The position numbers and the translations under genes are program-made. Shown one piece after another: positions 8,489-16,346 of a DNA stretch of 64,000 nucleotides; within the stretch, counting starts at the first letter, position 1; each line of letters opens with the position of its first letter. This stretch comes from Oligoflexia bacterium. GTDB taxonomy: Bacteria; Bdellovibrionota; Bdellovibrionia; Bdellovibrionales; Bdellovibrionaceae. The notes under the pieces were generated by a model that saw only the letters and a program-made list of their open reading frames with translations, did not search any database and was not told where the DNA came from. The DNA lies in assembly GCA_016861345.1 (NCBI GenBank), contig BOLD01000001.1, positions 248,001-312,000 on the forward strand, in the 5' to 3' direction.

Positions 8489-9555
8489 TGAAAAGTAAGA
8501 TTCGTGTTCTTATTGTCGATGATTCATCAGTTGTTAGAAGTTTACTGACTCATATTTTATCAAGTGATCCAGGTATCGAAGTTGTTGGCGTGGCCTCAGA
8601 CCCCTACATTGCGCGTGAAAAATTAGTTTCATTAAAGCCCGACGTGATGACGCTGGATATTGAGATGCCCAGAATGGATGGGATCACATTTTTAGAGAAA
8701 GTGATGAAGCACTTTCCTATTCCGACGATCATTGTGAGCAGTCTTTCGGTTCGAGGGTCTGAAACTGCCTACCGAGCCCTTGAAGTTGGGGCCGTTGATG
8801 TGGTTGCTAAGCCAGCGATTGATGTCACAAAGGCACTTAATCAAATTGGTCAGCATCTGATTGAAACGGTTAAGGCTGCCGCGCGGGTGGATATGAATAA
8901 GCACAAGGTGGTTCGAAGCGAGCAGGTGGTGGCCTCACGCCCGACGGGATCTTCAACAGCGCTCATTCGAACGACCCATCAAGTGTTGGCGATTGCCTCT
9001 TCAACTGGCGGAACAGAGGCCTTGAAAGTTGTTTTGCCCAGGCTTCCAGCTGATTTGCCAGGAACAGTTGTTGTCCAGCACATGCCGCCTGTATTTACGA
9101 AAACATTCGCAGAGCATCTTCAGAAGTTGTGTCCTTTTGAGGTGAAAGAGGCTCAAGATGGAGATCGGGTTAATCCAGGTCGAGTGCTGATTGCGCCTGG
9201 CAACTATCATATGGAATTGTCTCGCAGTGGTGCTTATTACTATGTACATCTTCACCAGCAGCCGCAGTTGCACGGGGTTCGCCCGGCTGCTGATTATCTG
9301 ATGTGGTCTGTTGCTAAAGTCGCAGGGGCAAATGCCATTGGTGTTGTTTTGACTGGAATGGGTAAAGATGGTGCTGATGGCTTGCTGAAAATGAAAGAAG
9401 CCGGGGCATACAATATCGCCCAGGATGAAAAATCTTGCATTGTCTTTGGTATGCCAAAGGAAGCCATTGATCTGGGAGCTATTCACAAAACCCTTCCGCT
9501 CGACAAAATATCAGATGAATTAAGGATTCAATTTAGCAAGAGAGAAGTCGCTTAG
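8488..9555 (+). CDS. cheB: CheB protein-glutamate methylesterase
   Basis: CheB removes methyl groups from receptors and can deamidate receptor glutamines when phosphorylated. The 355-residue protein has the receiver (VLIVDDSSVVRS, phospho-Asp57 in TLDIEMPRMDG) and the esterase domain with the complete triad: Ser172 in IASSTGG, His198 in VVQHMP, and Asp294 in VVLTGMGKDGADG. The ATG shares its first base with the previous stop codon (TAATG). It is the last gene of the chemosensory operon; 24 bases separate it from the convergent regulator gene. Confidence 0.96.
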   Translation: MKSKIRVLIVDDSSVVRSLLTHILSSDPGIEVVGVASDPYIAREKLVSLKPDVMTLDIEMPRMDGITFLEKVMKHFPIPTIIVSSLSVRGSETAYRALEVGAVDVVAKPAIDVTKALNQIGQHLIETVKAAARVDMNKHKVVRSEQVVASRPTGSSTALIRTTHQVLAIASSTGGTEALKVVLPRLPADLPGTVVVQHMPPVFTKTFAEHLQKLCPFEVKEAQDGDRVNPGRVLIAPGNYHMELSRSGAYYYVHLHQQPQLHGVRPAADYLMWSVAKVAGANAIGVVLTGMGKDGADGLLKMKEAGAYNIAQDEKSCIVFGMPKEAIDLGAIHKTLPLDKISDELRIQFSKREVA

Positions 9556-9579
9556 TTGCGTCGTGGATCGGTTCAGAAG

Positions 9580-10071
9580 TTAGTTTGCTCTCTCTTCGGA
9601 AAGATCAAACTTTTCACCCTGAAGTTTTTTATTGATATTGTTGATGTGTGTTCTCAGGGTTGGCCTTGAGATATAAATTTTTTCGCAAATCTGTTTGTGG
9701 GTCAGCCCCTGGCAGACTCGCAGGTAGAGAATTTCCTTCTCTCTCTTTGTTAATTTGTCAGATGTTAACCAGACCTGAGCCTGTGAGCTGACTTCTTGGG
9801 TGGGGTGAAGCATGCTGAGAAGCATATTGGAGCGTTTCAAAATCACGATATCGTAATTAGCACCTTCAATATCTTTCTTGTGGAAAAAATGAAAACCGTT
9901 TTTCATTTTGGCGGTTTCAGTCTCGCTATTGTAATGCGACATGCAGCCTTTAGAGCAAAGGGTGCCTTGAAGTTCACCACAAATCGATACGCATTTATCA
10001 TTTTGAAAAAGGATCTGGCCCTTCTCGTCTTTCATGCAAACGATCATATCTTCAGGAAATTCAAATTTCAT
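9580..10071 (-). CDS. LuxR-type transcriptional regulator with N-terminal cysteine cluster
   Basis: The C-terminal third is a LuxR/GerE helix-turn-helix (KLTKREKEILYLRVCQGLTH, then QICEKIYISRPTLRTHINNI). The N-terminal part (163 residues in total) resembles a small PAS-like sensor and holds Cys12, Cys27, Cys31, Cys39 and Cys43, spaced C-x3-C-x7-C-x3-C. That pattern could hold a metal or Fe-S centre or form disulfides. It is the last gene of a minus-strand group with nnrS and a Crp/Fnr gene, so a redox or nitric-oxide signal is a reasonable guess, not shown. No clear ribosome site precedes the ATG. Confidence 0.75.
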   Translation of the reverse strand: MKFEFPEDMIVCMKDEKGQILFQNDKCVSICGELQGTLCSKGCMSHYNSETETAKMKNGFHFFHKKDIEGANYDIVILKRSNMLLSMLHPTQEVSSQAQVWLTSDKLTKREKEILYLRVCQGLTHKQICEKIYISRPTLRTHINNINKKLQGEKFDLSEERAN

Positions 10072-10094
10072 AGTGGCTACAGTATAGTCGATTA

Positions 10095-10109
10095 TCCACC
10101 CAGGGTGGA
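10095..10109. promoter_or_regulatory. perfect 7-1-7 inverted repeat upstream of the LuxR-type gene
   Basis: TCCACCC-A-GGGTGGA is a perfect inverted repeat 24 bases upstream of the regulator's start codon. A TATACT hexamer on the minus strand (10081-10086) could be its -10 element, which would put the repeat in the spacer, a typical operator position, and leave an almost leaderless transcript. No T-run follows on either strand, so a terminator is less likely. Confidence 0.4.
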
Positions 10110-10154
10110 GATTTATTTAAGTGGGTCTCATTTTGATGCAATGCTACCTGTAAA

Positions 10155-11300
10155 TTATTCTTTCCATCGAATTTTGAGTCCGAAGCTATAACTCCATATG
10201 CTTAAAGCCAAGATCCAGACAATGGCGGCGTAGGCTAAATGGGTAAAATAGGTTGAGGGGATAAGCCCCGCAGAAAGCCTTGTGGTAGCTCCAAGGATGG
10301 CAAGTCCAATAATCCAGTAATACGACTTGGATTTGGTTTCAATCATCAGGTTATGCCCTCCGTGGGCAAGGATCACGCGTGTGCTGATCATCAGGGTCAG
10401 TAAGCCAAAACCATTAATAAGGGTAACATGATGCCAATGAATCAAGTAGTTGGGCATCAGAGATCCGCCCCAGATGCCAACTAAAATTCCCCATGATGAG
10501 ATCCAAAGCCCCCAAGAAAGACGAGTTCGATTTACGGGCAGAAGATAAATTTTCCAGAATGAGAGAGCGATCAGGGTAACGATGAACGCACGAAAAATTC
10601 GACCATGAATGGGGTGATAAAAGGACTCAATAAAATATGAGAATACAATGAGTGCTCCCATGCTTAAGAAGAAAATCTTCAAAGCCTTTTGAGTATTGGA
10701 GAATCGGCTCAGAAAGGCGATCTGGGGACCCCATCCTGAGAAAGAGGGGATTATTCGAGATCCAATCCCTACAATCAAGACCAGGATAAAACAGTGAAAG
10801 AAAAGATTTCTTCCAAGATTGTAAAGGGCTGAATTGGCAATCCCTGTGCTCTCACTATAGAGCAAAATGAGGAGACCGACGATAGCACTCATCAGTCCTA
10901 TGCCAATCATCAAGAACGAGTCAGGAGGTTGTCCCTGTTTTGAGATAAAGCGGCGACTCACAAAAAGAAAGATTTGAATAAAGGATAAAAGAAGATTGAT
11001 GTAAACCGCGAAGGGATTGAGGAGATATTCAGTCAAAGGCAGCGCTGCGATTGTGATTTGAAGAGGGATGATTTCGCTCCATTTTGCAGACCAGGTTCCT
11101 GTGAATTTGGGGACTGCGGTCATCATAAATCCAGCAGCAAAGCTGAGGAGGAATCCACCCACCATTGTTGTCGCGTGCTCAAATCCAGGATAAGAGTCTG
11201 TCATTTTAAACCCATAGGGAATCCAGCGAACGACCCCCCAGGCGCTCAAAAGAGCTCCGATGGGAAAAAAATAACGATAAGGATCGCGAGGTTGATTCAT
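10155..11300 (-). CDS. nnrS: NnrS family membrane protein
   Basis: This 381-residue protein is almost wholly hydrophobic, with about twelve membrane segments, and matches the NnrS family: DPYRYFFPIGALLSAWGVV at the start, then GGFLLSFAAGFMMTAVPKFT and histidine-bearing helices (VILAHGGHN). NnrS proteins are haem- and copper-containing membrane proteins linked to nitric-oxide stress and denitrification. It lies between a Crp/Fnr regulator and a cysteine-rich LuxR-type regulator on the same strand, a context that fits nitrogen-oxide control. No nitrite or NO reductase gene is in the window. Confidence 0.87.
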   Translation of the reverse strand: MNQPRDPYRYFFPIGALLSAWGVVRWIPYGFKMTDSYPGFEHATTMVGGFLLSFAAGFMMTAVPKFTGTWSAKWSEIIPLQITIAALPLTEYLLNPFAVYINLLLSFIQIFLFVSRRFISKQGQPPDSFLMIGIGLMSAIVGLLILLYSESTGIANSALYNLGRNLFFHCFILVLIVGIGSRIIPSFSGWGPQIAFLSRFSNTQKALKIFFLSMGALIVFSYFIESFYHPIHGRIFRAFIVTLIALSFWKIYLLPVNRTRLSWGLWISSWGILVGIWGGSLMPNYLIHWHHVTLINGFGLLTLMISTRVILAHGGHNLMIETKSKSYYWIIGLAILGATTRLSAGLIPSTYFTHLAYAAIVWILALSIWSYSFGLKIRWKE

Positions 11301-11352
11301 AATCCGCGAATCATAGATGAACAGTAAAAAAAGGCAATGATCAGGCTCATAT

Positions 11353-12036
11353 TTAGCGTTCAGTCAGGATATTTTCGACAGCCTGTCGATCTAGAATTGA
11401 GATATGCTGATCGGTGGTTGTGATCCATCCTTTTTGAGTCCACTCACTTAAGATGCGAATAACGGTTTCGCCCGAGGTTCCAACTCTGTCGGCAATGTCT
11501 TTTCTTGTGAGTCGGAGATTGATGGTTTGACCGTATGAGTGAGGTTGGTGATCTAAAGTTCGAATCAAAAAGCTGGCAACTTTTTGTGGCACTGAAGAGA
11601 GAAAAAGAGCCTTATCGGTTTGGAAGTCAACCATTCGACTCATCAGCGATTGATTTACTGCTCGCATGAGTTGTGGTTTATTTTGCCAAATTTCAGTATA
11701 TTCTCGACGAGGGATTTTAATTAATCCAGAGTCTTCTTGAGTCACCGCGGTTAGAGGATAGATGGGAGGATTGTTCGACATAATTCCTGCGGCAACGATA
11801 TCTCCTGCATGCAGAAAGCACATGACTACGTCTCGTCCCTTTGGTGAGGGTTTAACCATCTTGATTCCACCGTATGATATAATGTAGCAAAAATTTGCAG
11901 GTTGTCCTGCCTCAAAAAGAGTGGTGTCGGCATCTAGGCGAACAAACTCGAGCCCCTGTGAGAGCTCAATTAAAGACCGCTCATCATAGTCTTTAAAAAG
12001 CTCCATTGATTTTAATTTCTGAAGAATATCTGCCAT
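11353..12036 (-). CDS. Crp/Fnr family transcriptional regulator
   Basis: The 227-residue protein has the cyclic-nucleotide-type beta-roll (about 10-125), the long dimer helix, and a winged helix-turn-helix (LTRKDIADRVGTSGETVIRI) near residues 170-200. It lacks the N-terminal cysteine cluster of true Fnr, so oxygen sensing by a 4Fe-4S cluster is unlikely; the Dnr/NnrR subgroup that responds to NO is compatible. It starts 18 bases after the kinase remnant ends and lies 52 bases before nnrS, its probable target. I found no convincing TTGAT-N4-ATCAA box upstream of nnrS. Confidence 0.85.
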   Translation of the reverse strand: MADILQKLKSMELFKDYDERSLIELSQGLEFVRLDADTTLFEAGQPANFCYIISYGGIKMVKPSPKGRDVVMCFLHAGDIVAAGIMSNNPPIYPLTAVTQEDSGLIKIPRREYTEIWQNKPQLMRAVNQSLMSRMVDFQTDKALFLSSVPQKVASFLIRTLDHQPHSYGQTINLRLTRKDIADRVGTSGETVIRILSEWTQKGWITTTDQHISILDRQAVENILTER

Positions 12037-12054
12037 TTGAGGGTCTTTTTAAAT

Positions 12055-12666
12055 TTAATTATTCGGAAGTTCAAGAATAAATTGAGTTTGCGGCTGGTTC
12101 TTGGCCAAGTACAGTCGACCATTGTGATCATTGACAATTGCTGCGCTGATACTCAGGCCAAGCCCAGTTCCTTGTCGGACATCCTTTGTTGTAAAGAAAG
12201 GGTCCATAATGCGGTCTTGAATTTCTGGGGGAATACCAGGTCCTGAATCTTCGACAATAATTTGAATCATATTTTTTGGAAGAGTCTTGATTTCGACGCG
12301 GATGACTCTTTTTTCTGCTTCTCGGACCGCATCAAAAGCATTGTTGATCAAATTCATGAGGACATGTTCAATCTGAATGGGGCGACAATAGATTTCTAAT
12401 TCTCGGGGGTATTTTTCAACGATAAATTGAATTTGATTCGTTTCCATTTTCTCTGTGACTAAGTCCATAACAGACTGAATAAGGTCATCGACTTTTATTC
12501 TGATAAAGGGATCGTCAAAATCTTTGCGGGCCAATGATCTCAGAGCACCAACAATGCGAGCAATTCGGCCGGTTGTATTTTTGACCTTTAAAGCAAAATC
12601 TAGGCATTCCTGGTTGGTGAGGGTTCCTTTTTGAATTTTTCGAACTGTGATTTCTGCAGATCCCAT
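12055..12666 (-). pseudogene. sensor histidine kinase, N-terminally truncated remnant
   Basis: What remains is the second half of the HisKA domain (IARIVGALRSLARKDF) and a complete ATPase domain (N-box LMNLINNAFDAV, G1 VEDSGPGIP, F-box MDPFFTTKD, G2 GTGLGLSIS). In frame just upstream of the only possible ATG the sequence reads T-D-NPLSIL, the tail of an H-box (HEINNPLSIL), preceded by a stop codon. The phospho-acceptor His and all sensor domains are gone. A kinase of the same type, with the full H-box HEINSPI, is at 47352-48851. Most likely a broken gene; a stand-alone ATPase protein is the alternative. Confidence 0.65.
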
Positions 12667-12717
12667 TAGAATGGAAAGGGGGTTATCGGTTCAATTCTGG
12701 TTTTTTGTCCACCGACT

Positions 12718-13191
12718 TTGGCTCAAAAAAGGACAGGCAGAAAATCATCTCAACCATATAGCTTGACTTACGACTTGGGTGTTTCTGCTGGAAATTATGG
12801 GGGATATTCGTATACGGAATTGAATTTGGGGTTGAATTGGTATCTGGCAAGATTTCTCAATTGGCGAAATGCTGTCTTTAGTAGATTTGGTTCTCAAATT
12901 GATTCGGCCTCTGGTCTTGATACTTCAATGAGATTGGAATATCGAGAAAGTTCTGATGATGGGGACTTCGGAATTCATCTTTTCGGAGGGCCTGGGTATC
13001 GAATCGCAAGCAAAACGAACTCGGCTGCTTTTCTCGAGGGTGGAGCAATATTTCGTTTTGGAGGGTTTTCGCTTGGGGCGGGAGTGAAGACTTTCTCGTA
13101 TGCGCAACCAGGTAAGGATATCAATGGGCAGGAACTACCTCGACAGGATACGAACTATTTCTTGATCATTTCAGGAGGGGGCGCAATTTAA
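12718..13191 (+). CDS. outer-membrane beta-barrel-like protein, 5' end probably lost
   Basis: The 157 residues alternate polar and hydrophobic residues with many Gly, Tyr and Phe (for example YGGYSYTELNLGLNWYLARF), as in small outer-membrane barrels, and end in a short Gly-rich stretch. The only usable start here is TTG 12718. Read further upstream in frame, the sequence is SILVFCPPTLA-Q, which looks like the end of a signal peptide, but a stop at 12667 comes before any normal start codon. The gene therefore seems to have lost its first signal-peptide codons at the same junction that beheads the divergent kinase. Probably not exported now. Confidence 0.5.
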   Translation: MAQKRTGRKSSQPYSLTYDLGVSAGNYGGYSYTELNLGLNWYLARFLNWRNAVFSRFGSQIDSASGLDTSMRLEYRESSDDGDFGIHLFGGPGYRIASKTNSAAFLEGGAIFRFGGFSLGAGVKTFSYAQPGKDINGQELPRQDTNYFLIISGGGAI

Positions 13192-13204
13192 TAGACTTTT
13201 TGAT

Positions 13205-14659
13205 TTATGACAGGTTGCTTATTTCAAAATAGAAACGTGATCCCCTTTGAAGACCTTCTGTGCTGACCCATAGCCTTCCCGAGTGGGCTTGTGCAATTTT
13301 TTGTGCGATAGCAAGTCCCAAACCGTGCCCCTTTGTCTTTGTTCCCGGGGCACGATAAAAACGCTCAAAGATTTGCTTTTGTTGATCGAGAGGAATTCCT
13401 TGGCCTTGATCTTCAACTGATAATATTTGCCTCTCTTTTTCCCAAGCCAGTCGAATTAGGACAGTTTCATTCGGAGGTGAATATTTGATGGCATTTTCAA
13501 TGATGTTATAAACCATTGTCGAGAGAAGATCGGATTCGCCGATAATGGTTGGGTGAAAGTCTGGTTCGCTTGTGAGATTTTCAATGTGAAATTTAAGTTG
13601 AATATTTTTTTGCTTTGCAAGCTTTTCGGTACGAGAAATAGTTTCAAGTATAATGTCATCAAAATGAAGTTTGGCCATAGAGAGAGCCTCTTTGCCGGCC
13701 TCGACACGGGCAAGGGTTAGAAGATCTCTAATGATTGAGGTCAGGTGATCAACCTCTTGAAGCAGGCTTGTGATAAATACTTGTTCTTGTGCAGGAGCCT
13801 TTTTTAGATTTGTCTCCAGTTCTCCGCGCATGATGCTCAGTGGAGTAAGAAGCTGATGAGAGGCATCCGCAATAAATCTTTCCTGACTGCGAAAGGCACC
13901 TTCGATTCGACCGAGCATTTCGTTTAACGTCTGAGCAAGTCCTTGAATTTCATCTTTTGCGTTGGGTACGGGAAGGCGTTGAGAAAGTTCACTTGCGCTA
14001 ATGAGCTGAGCCTTTTGAATAATTTCTTGCACTGGGCGTAGAGCACGACGTGAAAGAATGTAGCCCGCGATAGTTGCGATAATGAGCGCTGTGGGAATAA
14101 TGATAAGGAAAATTCTTCTTCGGGTCTTTATTTGATCCTCAAGCAGTGTCAGAGGCACGGCAATTTGAAGAAGAAGGGTATGTTCGTTGTCAACGGACTG
14201 ACTGACAAGGCGATAAGACTCTTTGGTATTTGTTTCAGCATTAATGTGTTGAAATGTACGAAAGGTTGGCTCCTCTCCTCTGCGAATTTTTTCAAAATCT
14301 TTTTTGTAGGGAATATCAATTTTTTCTGTATCTCCGGCTTCGGCAAGGACCTCTCCATTAAGGCTTCGAATTTGGATATGCGCGTCTCCCATGGAGAAAG
14401 GATAAATTTTGAATTTATCCAATGCTGGAGTTTGGAACTGCAGATCTCCAGTGGGTTGTAGCGTAACGCTTTCGCTAATGTCGATGGCGTAGTTAAAAAG
14501 GGCATCATCAAATTCTTTTTTAAGGGCTTGGTAAAGCATTTGATATGCAACAGTTGCAAAGAATATCAACGTTGCACCAAATATAGCTACAAAGAGAATG
14601 GTAAGACGGGTTTGAATGCTGAGTCGCTTGCGGCTATTCAGAATTTTCACGAAGAACAT
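13205..14659 (-). CDS. HAMP-containing sensor histidine kinase
   Basis: A classical membrane kinase: transmembrane helix near the N-terminus (FVAIFGATLIFFATVAYQML), a periplasmic sensor of about 130 residues, a second helix (FLIIIPTALIIATIAGYIL), HAMP, HisKA with ADASHQLLTPLS, and an ATPase domain (N-box NIIENAIKYSPP, G1 VEDQGQGIP, G2 GHGLGLAIA). It overlaps the end of the OmpR-type gene, its evident partner. Start is uncertain: ATG 14659 is used here, while GTG 14650 is also possible. The layout resembles QseC/TctE kinases. Confidence 0.92.
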   Translation of the reverse strand: MFFVKILNSRKRLSIQTRLTILFVAIFGATLIFFATVAYQMLYQALKKEFDDALFNYAIDISESVTLQPTGDLQFQTPALDKFKIYPFSMGDAHIQIRSLNGEVLAEAGDTEKIDIPYKKDFEKIRRGEEPTFRTFQHINAETNTKESYRLVSQSVDNEHTLLLQIAVPLTLLEDQIKTRRRIFLIIIPTALIIATIAGYILSRRALRPVQEIIQKAQLISASELSQRLPVPNAKDEIQGLAQTLNEMLGRIEGAFRSQERFIADASHQLLTPLSIMRGELETNLKKAPAQEQVFITSLLQEVDHLTSIIRDLLTLARVEAGKEALSMAKLHFDDIILETISRTEKLAKQKNIQLKFHIENLTSEPDFHPTIIGESDLLSTMVYNIIENAIKYSPPNETVLIRLAWEKERQILSVEDQGQGIPLDQQKQIFERFYRAPGTKTKGHGLGLAIAQKIAQAHSGRLWVSTEGLQRGSRFYFEISNLS

Positions 14660-15314
14660 AGCCGACACCAACAACAGTATGAATCAGTTTTGAGGAAAAA
14701 GGTTGATCAATTTTTTTTCTTAATAAATTAATGTAAACATCAACGACATTTGTTTCGGTGTCAGCTCGCACATTCCAAACTTCTGTGGTCAATTGTGAGC
14801 GAGTCAGGGGTTGTTCGGGGTGCTTGATAAAATATTCAAGTAAAGAAAATTCTTTTGCTGTCAGAACAATTTCAACAGAACCACGCTTAACCTTTCTGTC
14901 GATCAGATTCATTTCAAGATCGGCATATTTGAGAGTGGTTTTATTTGTGGGGATCGATTTTCTTCTCAATAAGGCCCGAACTCGGGCGAGAAGTTCTTCT
15001 TGAGAGTATGGTTTTGTTAGATAGTCATCGGCGCCAGCATCAAGGCCCTGTACTTTGTCCCTGGTGGTTGAAAGTGCAGTGAGCATCAAGATCGGCCCTT
15101 GGTAGAGATTGTCTCGAAGGTATTGGGCAAATTGATAACCATCTCCATCGGGCAGCATGACATCTAAGAGGATCAGGTCGTAGGAATGTTGTTTAAATTT
15201 TTCCTGTGCAGAGCTTATACTTTCGGCAGCATCAGATTGATATCCAGCCGAGGAAAGGGTCTCCTGCAGACTTAGGGCCATCTTAATCTGATCTTCAACA
15301 ATGAGTATTCTCAC
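14634..15314 (-). CDS. OmpR-family response regulator
   Basis: The receiver (ILIVEDQIKMALS, LLDVMLPDGDGYQF, TKPYSQEEL) is followed by a winged-helix DNA-binding domain (LTAKEFSLLEYFIKHPEQPL, VWNVRADTETNVVDVYI). I choose GTG 15314 because AGGAGA lies a few bases before it and VRILIVED is the usual opening; the longer frame from 15338 adds a non-homologous leader. The protein is 226 residues, normal for the family. It is first in a two-gene operon with the kinase at 13205-14659 and diverges from the receiver-PilZ gene. Confidence 0.93.
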   Translation of the reverse strand: MRILIVEDQIKMALSLQETLSSAGYQSDAAESISSAQEKFKQHSYDLILLDVMLPDGDGYQFAQYLRDNLYQGPILMLTALSTTRDKVQGLDAGADDYLTKPYSQEELLARVRALLRRKSIPTNKTTLKYADLEMNLIDRKVKRGSVEIVLTAKEFSLLEYFIKHPEQPLTRSQLTTEVWNVRADTETNVVDVYINLLRKKIDQPFSSKLIHTVVGVGYVLRENSE

Positions 15315-15383
15315 AGTCTTTCTCCTGGCTGTGAACATACACCAAGCAATAGATCTTGCAAGTAGTACCTGAGCAGCTTTAGA

Positions 15384-16103
15384 ATGAAACTTATGTTGAA
15401 AGGTAAAAGAATACTTGTTGTCGATGATGAACCAGATTTAAGAGATATTCTTAAAGATGAGTTCGAATTTTGTGGTGCAACAGTTGCAATTGCTGAAAAT
15501 GGAAAAGAAGCTCTTCATCTGATTAAGGAGACAACTTTTGATTTGATCCTTTCTGACATACGAATGCCTGGTGGGGACGGTGTGACCTTGGCCAAAGAAG
15601 TCAAGGCGATGAATCATAGCAAACCGGTCATGATGTTGATTACTGGGTTTGCAGATATTACTTCTGATCGGGCTTATGATCTGGGAATTGAGGGTTTTTT
15701 TACCAAGCCATTTAACTTAGAGGTTATCACACGATCGGCGCAAAGCGCCATGCTTGAGCCTAACGAGAGATGGTCAAGGCCATATGCGGGAACAGCCCCC
15801 GTGAAGGCACTTCCATCTGGAGGAGAATTTGAGGAGTTAAAGCGCCAGAAGAGTTTAAGTCTGGGACGAGGAGGTTTCTTTTTAAAGGGAGAAGTTCCCC
15901 AGATTCGAGTCTCAGATGTCGTTAAATTTGACTTTGGACCCCAATTGCAGGGAACGGGGCAGGTAAAATGGGTTCGATCTGAGCCTGATGGGGACCTGGC
16001 AGGTTTGGGTGTTGAGATTTTATTTTTGGAGCCAGGATCATTAAGTGCTTTTTTGGCGGAAATGAACATGGTAAACCCTGAGGCATATATTCCTAAAAGT
16101 TAA
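15384..16103 (+). CDS. receiver-PilZ domain protein
   Basis: Residues about 8-125 are a receiver (ILVVDDEPDLRDIL, LILSDIRMPGGDG, FFTKPFNLE). Residues about 150-230 look like a PilZ domain, with SLSLGRGGFFLKG in the place of the D/N-x-S-x-x-G turn and QVKWVR and GLGVEILFL strands. Only a degenerate arginine motif (LKRQK) precedes it, so c-di-GMP binding is uncertain. The protein could join a phosphorylation input to a c-di-GMP-type output. It leads a same-strand run into tatA, selD and selU, but 23 bases separate it from tatA and function is unrelated. Confidence 0.75.
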   Translation: MKLMLKGKRILVVDDEPDLRDILKDEFEFCGATVAIAENGKEALHLIKETTFDLILSDIRMPGGDGVTLAKEVKAMNHSKPVMMLITGFADITSDRAYDLGIEGFFTKPFNLEVITRSAQSAMLEPNERWSRPYAGTAPVKALPSGGEFEELKRQKSLSLGRGGFFLKGEVPQIRVSDVVKFDFGPQLQGTGQVKWVRSEPDGDLAGLGVEILFLEPGSLSAFLAEMNMVNPEAYIPKS

Positions 16104-16126
16104 TCTCTCAGAAAGGAAGTTGAGTT

Positions 16127-16345
16127 ATGAATATTGGCGCTACAGAACTGATATTAGTTGTGGTTATTGTGCTTCTTCTTTTTGGTCCTTCAAAATTGCC
16201 GGGACTTGGTAAGGCACTTGGTGAATCCATTCGAGGATTCAAGAAGGGCTTTCAGGATGAAACTGAAAAACCAGCTCAGCTTTCACATGAAGAAAATGCG
16301 ACTCATGAGAAATCTTCTGTAAAAGAAAAAGAGAAACAATCCTAA
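16127..16345 (+). CDS. tatA: twin-arginine translocase subunit TatA/E
   Basis: The 72-residue protein starts with a short membrane helix (ELILVVVIVLLLFGPSKLP) containing the family FGPSKLPGLGKALGESI hinge and amphipathic helix, then a charged tail. TatA multimers form the pore-like element that moves folded proteins with RR signal peptides across the inner membrane. No tatB or tatC is adjacent. A likely Tat substrate, the amine oxidase at 38611-40086, is in the same window. A ribosome site AGAAAGGAAG precedes the ATG. Confidence 0.93.
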   Translation: MNIGATELILVVVIVLLLFGPSKLPGLGKALGESIRGFKKGFQDETEKPAQLSHEENATHEKSSVKEKEKQS

Positions 16346-16346
16346 T

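Noticed and set aside
9001..9486. 161-codon antisense frame inside cheB
   Set aside because: No homology, no ribosome site, and wholly opposite a perfectly conserved esterase domain.
11301..11352. Fnr/Dnr-type binding site in front of nnrS
   Set aside because: No TTGAT-N4-ATCAA-like palindrome could be found in the short gap.
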